64,000 nucleotides of DNA from positions 33,174 through 97,173 of the forward strand of contig JAKLFY010000017.1 of the NCBI GenBank assembly GCA_022710935.1, in the 5' to 3' direction. The DNA comes from Verrucomicrobiota bacterium. Its GTDB lineage: Bacteria; Verrucomicrobiota; Verrucomicrobiia; Limisphaerales; J093. Within the stretch, counting starts at the first letter, position 1; every line of letters begins with the position of its first letter. A program made the translations under genes and the position numbers. The notes below the pieces were generated by a model. That model worked only from the letters and a program-made list of their open reading frames with translations, made no database searches and was not told the origin of the DNA. This document shows positions 8,755 to 16,183 of the stretch, piece by piece.

Positions 8755-9557
8755 GAGAACGACTCGCCCGCCAAGCCAACGGCGAACTGCACCTGCCCCT
8801 CGATCCGGTCAGGCACGATGAACCGCGCCTGGTGGTCGTGCCCCTGGACCTCATCGAGCGCGATCCTGAGCAGCCGCGCAAAGACTTGGGGGACCTGACC
8901 GAACTGGCTGAGTCGATCCGCGAACAGGGCGTCGTCCAGCCGCTGATCGTCGAGCCCATCGCCATGGATCGTTTTCGCCTGCTGGCCGGGGAAAGGCGCC
9001 ATGCGGCCTGTAAACTCGCAGGCTTACACGAAGCACCGTGCATCGTGCGGACTGTCGAGGACCACTCGCGTCTGGCGCTGCAATTGATCGAGAATCTGCA
9101 TCACAAGCCTCTCACCCCCATCGAGGAGGCCACCGCCTATCGGCGGTTGCTCGAAGAGTTCAACCTGACCCAACGAGAGCTGGCCCAAAGACTGGGAAAA
9201 TCCCTGGGGTCCATTAACCAGACGCTCCGGCTGCTTGACTTGAGTCCGGAAGTCCAAGCCGATGTACGGACGTCTGAACCACCTAGCAAATCAGTACTGC
9301 TCGAAATCGCCAAGGAACCTGACGGGCAACGCCAGAGTGCCCTCCTCAAGGAAGCTCAAGCAGGCAGACTAACGGTGCGGGCCGCCAAGCAAAGGAAGCA
9401 GGCAACGGCCACGGGGCAGGCGAAGAAGACGTCCAAGGTCCACGCGATTGAATTGACCCAAGCCACCGTCACGATTCGGTTTCATCAGGGGGAGGTGACC
9501 CAGGCGGGCTTGATCGCAGTGCTGGAAGAGGCCCTGGCGCGTACCCGGTCTGCCTGA
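8739..9557 (+). CDS. parB: ParB-family centromere-binding protein
   Basis: A 272-residue protein. The ParB/Spo0J N-terminal CTP-binding region is present (residues ~33-100: VVVPLDLIERDPEQPRKDL, ELAESIREQGVVQPLIV, then LLAGERRHAACKLAG). A helix-turn-helix follows (about 146-171, LTQRELAQRLGKSLGSINQTLRLLDL), then a basic linker and a C-terminal dimerisation-like segment. The start at ATG 8739 overlaps parA by 16 bp. The GERR motif is intact, so CTP-dependent sliding is likely. Its DNA target may be the parS-like site in the initiator gene or the 16-bp palindrome, one copy of which starts 23 bp after its stop codon. Confidence 0.93.
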   Translation: MATSLRERLARQANGELHLPLDPVRHDEPRLVVVPLDLIERDPEQPRKDLGDLTELAESIREQGVVQPLIVEPIAMDRFRLLAGERRHAACKLAGLHEAPCIVRTVEDHSRLALQLIENLHHKPLTPIEEATAYRRLLEEFNLTQRELAQRLGKSLGSINQTLRLLDLSPEVQADVRTSEPPSKSVLLEIAKEPDGQRQSALLKEAQAGRLTVRAAKQRKQATATGQAKKTSKVHAIELTQATVTIRFHQGEVTQAGLIAVLEEALARTRSA

Positions 9558-9564
9558 CGGCCGC

Positions 9565-9963
9565 TCATTCCGGCTCCGTGTTCACACGTCTGAACAAGTC
9601 CTCGCCTGCCCCTTCAGTTTCACCGTGGGGCACGCGCCGGATGCGGCGCACATAAACACTCTCCTGGCTCGTCGTTTCGTAGCGTTCCCCTTGCTCGCAA
9701 ATCCGGCTGACCCGGTGCTCCGCCAGCCGGGCATACACTTCGTGCAAACCCCGCCCTTCGACGATGACTTCATCGGTCGTGAAACTCAGCACCAGCCGGT
9801 CCGCCGCCCACCGCATCCCGGCCAACAGGGCGTAGGGCAAGAAGAAACTCTCCTTGGGTTGGTAGAACGCAACTCCCGGCGGTTTGTCCGCCAACGTGTA
9901 GGGGTCGTCCAACGACGGATAGGCCGTTGGCGAGGGCGGAGGTTCTGGTCGACCGCGCAGCAT
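9565..9963 (-). CDS. Unknown small protein downstream of the relaxase
   Basis: About 132 residues, with no recognised domain. It is Pro-rich at the N-terminus, followed by FYQPKESFFLPYALLAGMRW and a beta-rich part (LVLSFTTDEVIVEGRGL). ATG 9963 is used here; a TTG at 9969 overlapping the relaxase stop is an alternative. The gene directly follows the MobF gene, so co-expression is likely and a helper role in transfer is possible. The end of the coding sequence (FRRVN) is formed by a copy of the 16-bp palindrome, showing that a regulatory DNA motif is tolerated inside the reading frame. Confidence 0.55.
   Translation of the reverse strand: MLRGRPEPPPSPTAYPSLDDPYTLADKPPGVAFYQPKESFFLPYALLAGMRWAADRLVLSFTTDEVIVEGRGLHEVYARLAEHRVSRICEQGERYETTSQESVYVRRIRRVPHGETEGAGEDLFRRVNTEPE
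9580..9595. repeat. 16-bp palindrome, copy 2 (GTTCACACGTCTGAAC)
   Basis: Identical to copy 1. It starts 23 bp after the parB stop, within the last codons of the convergent unknown gene. A position just after parB is typical for partition sites, but it also lies between two convergent genes, where an operator would make little sense. Confidence 0.75.
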
Positions 9964-9965
9964 GG

Positions 9966-12767
9966 TCAAAGTCCCACGCCCCGTTTGACACCCTGACGGG
10001 GCGTGCCAATGGCGGCGTGGCGGAGTTGTTGTGTCACCCGATCCATCAGTTCCACTGCGGCCTTACGGGTGCCAGGACGGTCGATCGCCTCCATGAGCTT
10101 GGTTTTGTCATCGGTGTAGATCTTGATTTCTTTACGCCCGCGCGAAGCGCTTACATAGAACTGCTTCTGGTTCACGGCTTGCCCCGAGTGAGAGTCCATC
10201 GCGACAAAGACACTGTCCACCGTTTTGCCTTGGGAGCTTTGGCTAGTGACACAATAGCCGTAGGTGAACCGTCGGAAATCATGCGGAATAGTGCGGCCGT
10301 TCTTCAGCTCAATGCTCCCGTCGGGCTTAACCGATTCAACCATCACCACCTGACCATTGAGCAGCCCGTCCTTGCGTTGGTTGCCTTGAATGAGCAACTG
10401 CTCGTGGCGCGCAATGGGCAGTGACTCGACCCGGGCGACATCGAAGCATTTCACCTGCTTGCAGGTGACGGTCACTTCCTGCCGGTCGAGCTTGCGCACC
10501 GTGAGACCTTCCGGGCTTGTGGCGATGACCTCGCCCCATTCCCCAGCCGCGAAGTCTTTGGTGGCGCGATGAAAGGTGAGGATATGACCAGGCGTGTAGT
10601 TGCGAAAATCGCGCCGTTGCGCCTCGGTCCATTGGAGCGGGCGGTGCGACTCGACACCGGTTTCCTTCGGGTCCAGGTGGCCGGTTTCTTTCAGACGGCC
10701 ACGGACCTCGCCGCTGACGCGTTCGATCTCGGACCAGGTCGGCGCGACAATCAGTGCCGAGTGGCCCCCTTCGATGGCGCGGACGTAATCGGTCGCCAGC
10801 CGCAGATACCGTTCATCGGTGCCCACCTCTTCAACTGCACCCATGCGGTCCAACCGTGCGAAAGCGGCGGTGGGATGGCCGGCGGCGATCTCGGCGATTG
10901 CTTGGCGATACTCGACCTCCGTCTGCCGGCGAATCTCGCCCAGTTCCGCCACTTGGAGTGTGCTGCGTCCCTCCAGCAGCCGCAGGGCGTCCCCGGCTTC
11001 AACACCGGTATGCTCACGCGTGTCACCACAGAGGATCAGCCGGGCGTCGGCACTGCGCCGCAGTTCGAGCAACTGCACCATCTGGCGGTTCGAAAGCAGT
11101 CCTGCTTCATCCACCACGACGGCCTTGCGTTGCAGCTCGGCCTGCAGGGCCGGATTCTGGAGCAAGTGTTGCACGGTCTGGCTTTTGACAAAGCCTTCCT
11201 CACGCAACACCTCGACCGCCGCCGCTGTCGGCGCAAATAGGAAGACCTCGTGGTCCCTGGCCTCCACTCCCGCCACCAATTGGTTCAGCACAAAGGTCTT
11301 CCCCGCTCCGGCACCGCCGCGGATGCCCATGACCGCATCCGGCGAACCGAGGACGGCTTCCACCACCCGGCGCTGCTCAGCGCTGAGTTCAGGCGCAGGG
11401 CGAAAGCTCGGATTCAGCGGTCGATACTGACCCACTCCTTCGTTGACCAATGTGATCATCCGCTTCTCGTCTGCCAGAGCCTGCCCGGTCGTCAGCATCC
11501 CCTCCACCCGGATCAGATCGGTTTGCGGACCCACTGCGCCGCGGATTTGGTCCAGAGTCAATCGCCCGCGACTGTAGCCCAATGCAACGGTCAACAGCTC
11601 ATGTTCGCCGGTCACGCTCGCCCGCTCGAACACGTGGTCCCGCGCGTACTCGACGGCTTGCTGCGGTGTGCACGGTGGGTTGGCGTCGGGCAACTTCAAG
11701 CCCGCCAAGTGCCTGCCGACGACCTGCTGCTCGCGGGCGGCTTCCGGCGGCTGTTGTGAAGTCTTAACGCTCACTTGGTCGTTGGGTTCCGGCGCTGAGG
11801 TGAGCTGAATTTCGGGAGTGATCGCAGGCTGTGGGGGAGTTGGCGTCAAAGGAACGACCTTTCCCGTCCGAAGGCCTTCCAGCAGTGCCAACTCTTCGGG
11901 CGTGAGTTGCTCCTGTTGCCGCCGAACCAATTCAGTAGCCGGAATGTCTCGAAGCTTCCTCTGACGGGTCGAATGGGCCACCGCCGCACGCGCGTTGTTG
12001 GTCAGCGGCTTTCCCAGCTTCTCGACGATCCGGCCTTCTTCATGCGCGATGGCCCGGCTGCGTTTGCTCAGCCGTTCGATTACGTCCTCTGGCACCCCGG
12101 CGATCTCGTACCCGTTTTTGGTTGTACGCAGACGGTAGCCCATGCCCGTCAGTTCACCCGCCAGATGATTGCGATAGACCTCCGTCAGAAACTTGGTCTG
12201 CTCGAACATGGTCCCCGCTTCCAGCGCCTTCCAGCGACTCTCCACTGGGTCCCAGGTCGCGTTGAACACGACCAGGTGCGTGTGCAGGAGCGGGTCCAAT
12301 GCGCGCGAGGCGTCGTGCCGAAACACGCCGGCCACGATCTCACCGGTGGTCCGGGCCTCGCGCCGGTTCCCTTGACGCACACGCGCGCACGCTGCCTTCT
12401 CCAACTCGACGATCGCGACATCGACCGCCCGGTCGTGCGCGGCCACGATGCGTTCGTCTCCCATCGTCACCGCCATGATCGAAACGCTCTTGGGCGGCGA
12501 GATGGCGAAATCATCGTAGATGCGCCGCTGCTTCCGGGTGCGCACGGTGAGCTTCTCGCCGGTCAGTGGATGCCGGTTGTCGCATAGCCGGTCGTACGCC
12601 TCGTCCCCGACTGGTCCGTTGACTGGCAGACCGAGCCGTTCGGCCCCGCGCCCCACCCAGTGGCCTTCCAGTTTGTGCCCCTCGGAGTAGTAATCGCCGT
12701 GGGCGAGGTGTTCCCGGAAGTAACGCTTTGCGTTCCTAACGCTCTTCTGTGTTCGAGCCGTGATCAT
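9966..12767 (-). CDS. MobF-family relaxase-helicase (TrwC/TraI-like)
   Basis: A 933-residue protein that would nick oriT and unwind the transferred strand. N-terminal TrwC relaxase domain: catalytic tyrosine candidates Tyr26/Tyr27 (HGDYYSEG) and Tyr16, and the metal-binding His triad His151, His162, His164 (DPLLHTHLVVFN). A RecD/TraI-type SF1 helicase follows, with Walker A GGAGAGKT near residue 485, Walker B VVDEAGLLS, and a UvrD-like C-terminus (YCVTSQSSQGKTVDSVFV, YVSASRGR). The start at ATG 12767 follows GAGGAGG. The length is close to TrwC of R388 (966). All key residues are present, so it is probably active. An oriT is expected nearby, most likely upstream of the gene. Confidence 0.93.
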   Translation of the reverse strand: MITARTQKSVRNAKRYFREHLAHGDYYSEGHKLEGHWVGRGAERLGLPVNGPVGDEAYDRLCDNRHPLTGEKLTVRTRKQRRIYDDFAISPPKSVSIMAVTMGDERIVAAHDRAVDVAIVELEKAACARVRQGNRREARTTGEIVAGVFRHDASRALDPLLHTHLVVFNATWDPVESRWKALEAGTMFEQTKFLTEVYRNHLAGELTGMGYRLRTTKNGYEIAGVPEDVIERLSKRSRAIAHEEGRIVEKLGKPLTNNARAAVAHSTRQRKLRDIPATELVRRQQEQLTPEELALLEGLRTGKVVPLTPTPPQPAITPEIQLTSAPEPNDQVSVKTSQQPPEAAREQQVVGRHLAGLKLPDANPPCTPQQAVEYARDHVFERASVTGEHELLTVALGYSRGRLTLDQIRGAVGPQTDLIRVEGMLTTGQALADEKRMITLVNEGVGQYRPLNPSFRPAPELSAEQRRVVEAVLGSPDAVMGIRGGAGAGKTFVLNQLVAGVEARDHEVFLFAPTAAAVEVLREEGFVKSQTVQHLLQNPALQAELQRKAVVVDEAGLLSNRQMVQLLELRRSADARLILCGDTREHTGVEAGDALRLLEGRSTLQVAELGEIRRQTEVEYRQAIAEIAAGHPTAAFARLDRMGAVEEVGTDERYLRLATDYVRAIEGGHSALIVAPTWSEIERVSGEVRGRLKETGHLDPKETGVESHRPLQWTEAQRRDFRNYTPGHILTFHRATKDFAAGEWGEVIATSPEGLTVRKLDRQEVTVTCKQVKCFDVARVESLPIARHEQLLIQGNQRKDGLLNGQVVMVESVKPDGSIELKNGRTIPHDFRRFTYGYCVTSQSSQGKTVDSVFVAMDSHSGQAVNQKQFYVSASRGRKEIKIYTDDKTKLMEAIDRPGTRKAAVELMDRVTQQLRHAAIGTPRQGVKRGVGL

Positions 12768-12800
12768 GGTCTCGGGTCCTCCTCAACGCCGCGCAGCAAG

Positions 12801-12821
12801 TCTCCTATCGAAGATAGGAGA
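12801..12821. other. Perfect hairpin upstream of relaxase gene, candidate oriT element
   Basis: TCTCCTATC (12801-12809) pairs perfectly with GATAGGAGA (12813-12821) around a 3-base loop. It lies 33 bp upstream of the MobF start codon. MobF relaxases recognise a hairpin next to their nick site, so this is a candidate. The nick site itself was not identified, and an RNA hairpin in the leader controlling relaxase translation is an alternative. Confidence 0.4.
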
Positions 12822-12937
12822 TGGTGTCCCCACAACTCGCACCCACCGCCAACACCTCCGGCACGCCCCCGCGCCCACGCCGATCCGTCGGGCCCCGGCG
12901 ATGGCACAAGGCCCTCGCAACAGGTCCACGCCGGCGT

Positions 12938-12953
12938 GTTCAGACGTTTGAAC
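12938..12953. repeat. 16-bp palindrome, copy 3 (GTTCAGACGTTTGAAC)
   Basis: Third copy of the palindrome, with one mismatch in the right half-site. It lies about 170 bp upstream of the relaxase start, between two minus-strand genes. Confidence 0.75.
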
Positions 12954-13100
12954 AAGCACCACGCTCCGCCCTCCGAACGCACCGGTTGATCGCGTGACTT
13001 CAGTCCGGCCTGGCCTACCAGAGGCGAGCCGACAACGGACCTCGTACGGTTCAAGTAGCGGGCTGCTACAGAGGAGTCGCTGGGATACACGCCACCGCCT

Positions 13101-13162
13101 CCCTCACCCGCCCTCCCAGCACCCTCTCCCCATCGGATGGGGAGAGGGCCGGCGTGAAGGGT
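13101..13162. repeat. REP-like intergenic hairpin
   Basis: CCCTCTCCCCAT (13122-13133) pairs perfectly with ATGGGGAGAGGG (13137-13148) around CGG, flanked by CCCTCACCC-type sequence. The same unit occurs two or three times inside the RHS gene near 40.8 kb, so it is a dispersed repeat family and not a one-off terminator. Confidence 0.7.
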
Positions 13163-13488
13163 CCGTACAGTGTATACTGCCGGCGAATCAGTAAGCTGTT
13201 TGGCGAGTGGGAGGGTCAGCCGTCCAGTCGCGGCGCGTCCGGGGCTCCATTCAGTCTTGGGGTCGGCTTGAGCCTTCATTGCAGTAGTGTTCACCAAACA
13301 TATTCGCCGCCGCCCCGCTCAATGTTGCAGGGGAACCACCGCGATCCGATCCCGATGAGAAGTGGAGGGGGACTGAGACCGGTCTAGGATCGCCGGCCCG
13401 CGAGCTTGGCCGCGCCCGCGCGGCCCTGAGTTATTACGGGATAGCCGGCAGCGGCCCTTTCGGCGGGCCGCCCGGCACCCCAGGAAGA

Positions 13489-14283
13489 TCAGCCGGCCCC
13501 GAACAAGCCGCGCAGGATCAGCGAGGCAACATCCTGAATGGCACACAGAGACCGCATCAACGTCTCGGCGTCGCCCCGGTAATACTGGATGTAATCCCGA
13601 GCCGCGTCGCCGGCCTTTAGCCCAATCGCTTCCGACACCACACAGGCCACAGCTTCCGCTTCGGTCTCTCGCTCTGTTTTCGATTGACCGTTGCCGTGGT
13701 GGTGCAGCAGTTCGTGGCCAAATTCATGAACCAACACGGAGAACTCCTCCGCCGCCGATAGCCCTTCCCGGAGCAGAATGGAGCCCCCGCGCGAAACCCC
13801 GTCAGGCCCGCCAAGCGTCGCGGCATAGCTCAGGGCGATCTGATGCTCAGCCACCAATTCCTTGAGCCGGGGCAGGTAGAGCCCCGGCTCTCCTTGCGCT
13901 TCGGCCAACTGGGCCAGCGGTTCCCCTTCGGTTTGCACTACGTCGAACACGTAGCTCACCTTGAACGCTGCCGGGGGCGGCTGGGTCTCCGGTTCCGACT
14001 CTTCTTCGGTTGATGGCCTGCGCGCCACCGGCGCAATGATGGCGATGCCCTTCTCCCCCTTCTTCACGAATCGCCCGAGTTGCTTCCACGCGTGAAACCC
14101 CGCCACGTGGGTCGCATCGGGTCGTTGCGCCATGATCAGCAGCACGTTGCGGAAACTGTAACGGTGGAACTTGGCCAGCACCGCCAGATAACGTTTGAGC
14201 GTCTCAGCTTGGCCCTGGACCAGGGCTTCCACCAGTTGCTGCAACTGCGCGTCAATGATCTTCCGAGCTTCGTCGGCCTTCAT
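13489..14283 (-). CDS. ArdC-like antirestriction protein
   Basis: A 264-residue protein. The N-terminal ~100 residues match the ArdC ssDNA-binding domain (LAKFHRYSFRNVLLIMAQRPDATHVAGFHAWKQLGRFVKKGEKGIAI). The second half is a zincin-like metallopeptidase with HEFGHELLHH near residue 195 and a downstream ETEAEAVACVVSEAIGL segment holding the third ligand. ArdC proteins protect incoming conjugative ssDNA from host restriction. The start at ATG 14283 follows GGAGGAA. It stands between the relaxase and DUF2958 genes, the usual place for early-transfer genes. Confidence 0.85.
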   Translation of the reverse strand: MKADEARKIIDAQLQQLVEALVQGQAETLKRYLAVLAKFHRYSFRNVLLIMAQRPDATHVAGFHAWKQLGRFVKKGEKGIAIIAPVARRPSTEEESEPETQPPPAAFKVSYVFDVVQTEGEPLAQLAEAQGEPGLYLPRLKELVAEHQIALSYAATLGGPDGVSRGGSILLREGLSAAEEFSVLVHEFGHELLHHHGNGQSKTERETEAEAVACVVSEAIGLKAGDAARDYIQYYRGDAETLMRSLCAIQDVASLILRGLFGAG

Positions 14284-14349
14284 CGGTTGGTTCCTCCAAA
14301 AGTTGAAGCGGAAGGCTTGCAGCCCTCCGCGTTGGTTCAGCTTGGGCCG

Positions 14350-14643
14350 CTAGTCCTTGATCAGGCTCAGCGGCACAGGCCGAAAATACAGGTCTTGCTC
14401 GATTTCCAGCCCGCCCGGCCCGCGCACCTGTTCCAGTTCCGCCAGGGAGAAATACCCGAGTTCGTTCTCCAGGCCCTCGACCCAACCAAACATCAGGTCC
14501 TCCCCGTCAAACTCGATGGCGTACCAGGTCCAGTTGGACCACGGGGTGAAAAACTTGGCGCGCACCATCGGATCGGGGTTGTGCTCCTGCGAGTAAAGCG
14601 GCGGCAGGTGCTTATTCAGATACTCGCGATACAGATTCTTCAT
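14350..14643 (-). CDS. DUF2958 family protein
   Basis: A 97-residue protein with the DUF2958 pattern: PMVRAKFFTPWSNWTWYAIEFDGEDLMFGWVEGLENELGYFSLAELEQV, then EQDLYFRPVPLS. The family is found on plasmids and conjugative elements and has no firm function. A GGAGG ribosome binding site precedes the ATG at 14643. The gene is 66 bp upstream of the ArdC-like gene on the same strand and is probably co-transcribed with it. Confidence 0.85.
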   Translation of the reverse strand: MKNLYREYLNKHLPPLYSQEHNPDPMVRAKFFTPWSNWTWYAIEFDGEDLMFGWVEGLENELGYFSLAELEQVRGPGGLEIEQDLYFRPVPLSLIKD

Positions 14644-15057
14644 GTTTCAGTCCTCCATCAAACGTTCAATCAACCACCAACTCCCAAACGATTTTCCCGG
14701 CGTCGTGGGGTTGGCCTTTCACCCTTTACTGGAGGCCAATCCCAGGATGCCGGAGAAAAGCAATTGGCGGGGCGGAAGGAACCCGGCGCAGAAGGGATGC
14801 GCGTGCAGGGCCCGTGACAGCCGTCCGGCTGGCGCGGGCGTTGCCGCATCCCTGGCTCCAGGCTTGCACGCGCCGTGACAGCTTCGCTGGCACAAGCGTG
14901 CCTTGGCCTGGAGCAAGCCGGGGTCCGCGGGGGGGGCTTTACGAGCGGGGTCGAGCGGTGCCGGGGCGGCAGGGGCGCGAGTGCTGCGACGAGGGCGGGG
15001 CGGGGGCCACAGGAGATTCCATGGCGCGTCGTCCGGTCTTGCCGCCGACTTGCGCGC
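14644..15057. other. Intergenic region with a long inverted repeat
   Basis: No gene was seen. A long imperfect hairpin has arms GCTCCAGGC (14855-14863) and GCCTGGAGC (14906-14914), with a further GCACGC/GCGTGC pairing just inside. It is not followed by a T-run. A GC-rich flank (14925-15010) is unremarkable. Confidence 0.5.
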
Positions 15058-15828
15058 TCAGCGCTTCAACACGGGGCCAAACGCGTCAGTCAATTCTCTG
15101 GTTAGGCTGTGATCTGGCTTCGCAGCCCGATACGCTTCCGACCAGGTTCGCCCGTCCGGTGAAAGGTCCGCGCCCAAGACGTAGTACATGTCGAAGAACT
15201 CGTGTAGACTCGGCTGCCATTGGAAAGGCAGCCCCGAGCAGTCGATCCCCTCAACGTGGTCAACCTCCTCGTCCGTGTCGATCTGTGCCCACAGGACGAC
15301 ACGCTCAATGAAGCATCGGCTCCTTGGAGACTCGTAAAAGTACTTAACGCAGAACCAATCACCTTCAACCGGCAAGAGCGTCTTGACGCAGAAGCGGCTT
15401 GTCCTCTTGTTCTCCCAATCCGGGAAAGCGGTCTTCAGCGGACTACCGGAAGCGAGGATGTCAGTCACCTCTCCACCCGAAGCACGATTTGGTCTGATGC
15501 TCTGGTAAACCTCCAACCAAGTTCGCCCGTCAGGACATATGTCGGTTCCTTGGACGTAATACTGGGCCGCGCAGTTGCCCGGGTAGCAGTGCTCCGGGTA
15601 GTACATTCTCTCCGAGACGGGCAGGCCCCTCGAGTCAAGCCCGGAAAGCCTCTCATTTGCCTCGCCCTTGGAGACGAGTCCCCATAGGACGACGCGGTCA
15701 ATGAAGCATCGAATCTTCCCAGATTCGTGAGCATACTCAACGCAGAACCAGTCTCCACGGACCGGAAGGAGTACCTTCAAGGAGTAGCACGCAACCGTCC
15801 AGTGTCTCTTCTCTGAAGTCGTGCTCAT
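15058..15828 (-). CDS. Unknown protein made of two tandem copies of one domain
   Basis: A 256-residue protein with an obvious internal duplication. Residues ~16-118 and ~145-243 share the same order of motifs: LKVLLPVRGDWFCVEY / VKTLLPVEGDWFCVKY, RCFIDRVVLWG / RCFIERVVLWA, GLDSRGLPV / GIDCSGLPF, YYVQGTDICPDGRTWLEVYQS / YYVLGADLSPDGRTWSEAYRA. The repeated CF(I) and RVVLW strands suggest two small beta domains. No named family was recognised. The start at ATG 15828 begins MSTTSEKRHW. It sits inside the transfer region but its base composition is slightly less GC-rich than its neighbours, so it may be cargo. Confidence 0.65.
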   Translation of the reverse strand: MSTTSEKRHWTVACYSLKVLLPVRGDWFCVEYAHESGKIRCFIDRVVLWGLVSKGEANERLSGLDSRGLPVSERMYYPEHCYPGNCAAQYYVQGTDICPDGRTWLEVYQSIRPNRASGGEVTDILASGSPLKTAFPDWENKRTSRFCVKTLLPVEGDWFCVKYFYESPRSRCFIERVVLWAQIDTDEEVDHVEGIDCSGLPFQWQPSLHEFFDMYYVLGADLSPDGRTWSEAYRAAKPDHSLTRELTDAFGPVLKR

Positions 15829-16183
15829 GAGTCTAGCGCCAAGTTCGATTCAGTGGATCCCAAATGGCTGCCGGCTGTCACCATGCCGCGATTGTGCCGC
15901 CGGCGGTCTCGGATCGTTTGAGCAGCCTTCGACCGTAGCGATATTCCAAAGGGCACACAAGTTCCGTGTATGGAATTAGGGGAAAGCGGGTAAACCGGGC
16001 CGCAGCCAAGCCGCCTGCGCAAGAGCGGGGTGCAGGTGGAAGCGGTGGTGATTCTCTTGTTCAGACGTCTGAACACAAGTCAGCACTCCGGAGATCGAGC
16101 CACTTGGCGCTCTGGAACGACGCTTCCTCTTCAGCAGCTTTTGAAACGCTGTGTCTGCAATCGGCACCCTCACACGAATCGAC
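15829..16183. other. Intergenic region carrying palindrome copy 4
   Basis: About 355 bases with no gene seen. The only clear element is the perfect palindrome at 16059-16074. Confidence 0.5.
16059..16074. repeat. 16-bp palindrome, copy 4 (GTTCAGACGTCTGAAC)
   Basis: A perfect 16-bp palindrome and the cleanest of the four copies. Flanking bases extend the symmetry (CTTGTTCAG...CTGAACACAAG). It lies 110 bp after the stop of the coupling protein gene. Confidence 0.8.

Larger units (their letters stand above)
12768..13488. other. Intergenic region between relaxase and antirestriction genes
   Basis: About 720 bases without a convincing gene. It holds a perfect 9-bp hairpin close to the relaxase start (12801-12821), palindrome copy 3 (12938-12953) and a REP-like hairpin (13101-13162). 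Being directly upstream of a MobF gene, it is the best place in the window for oriT. Confidence 0.6.
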
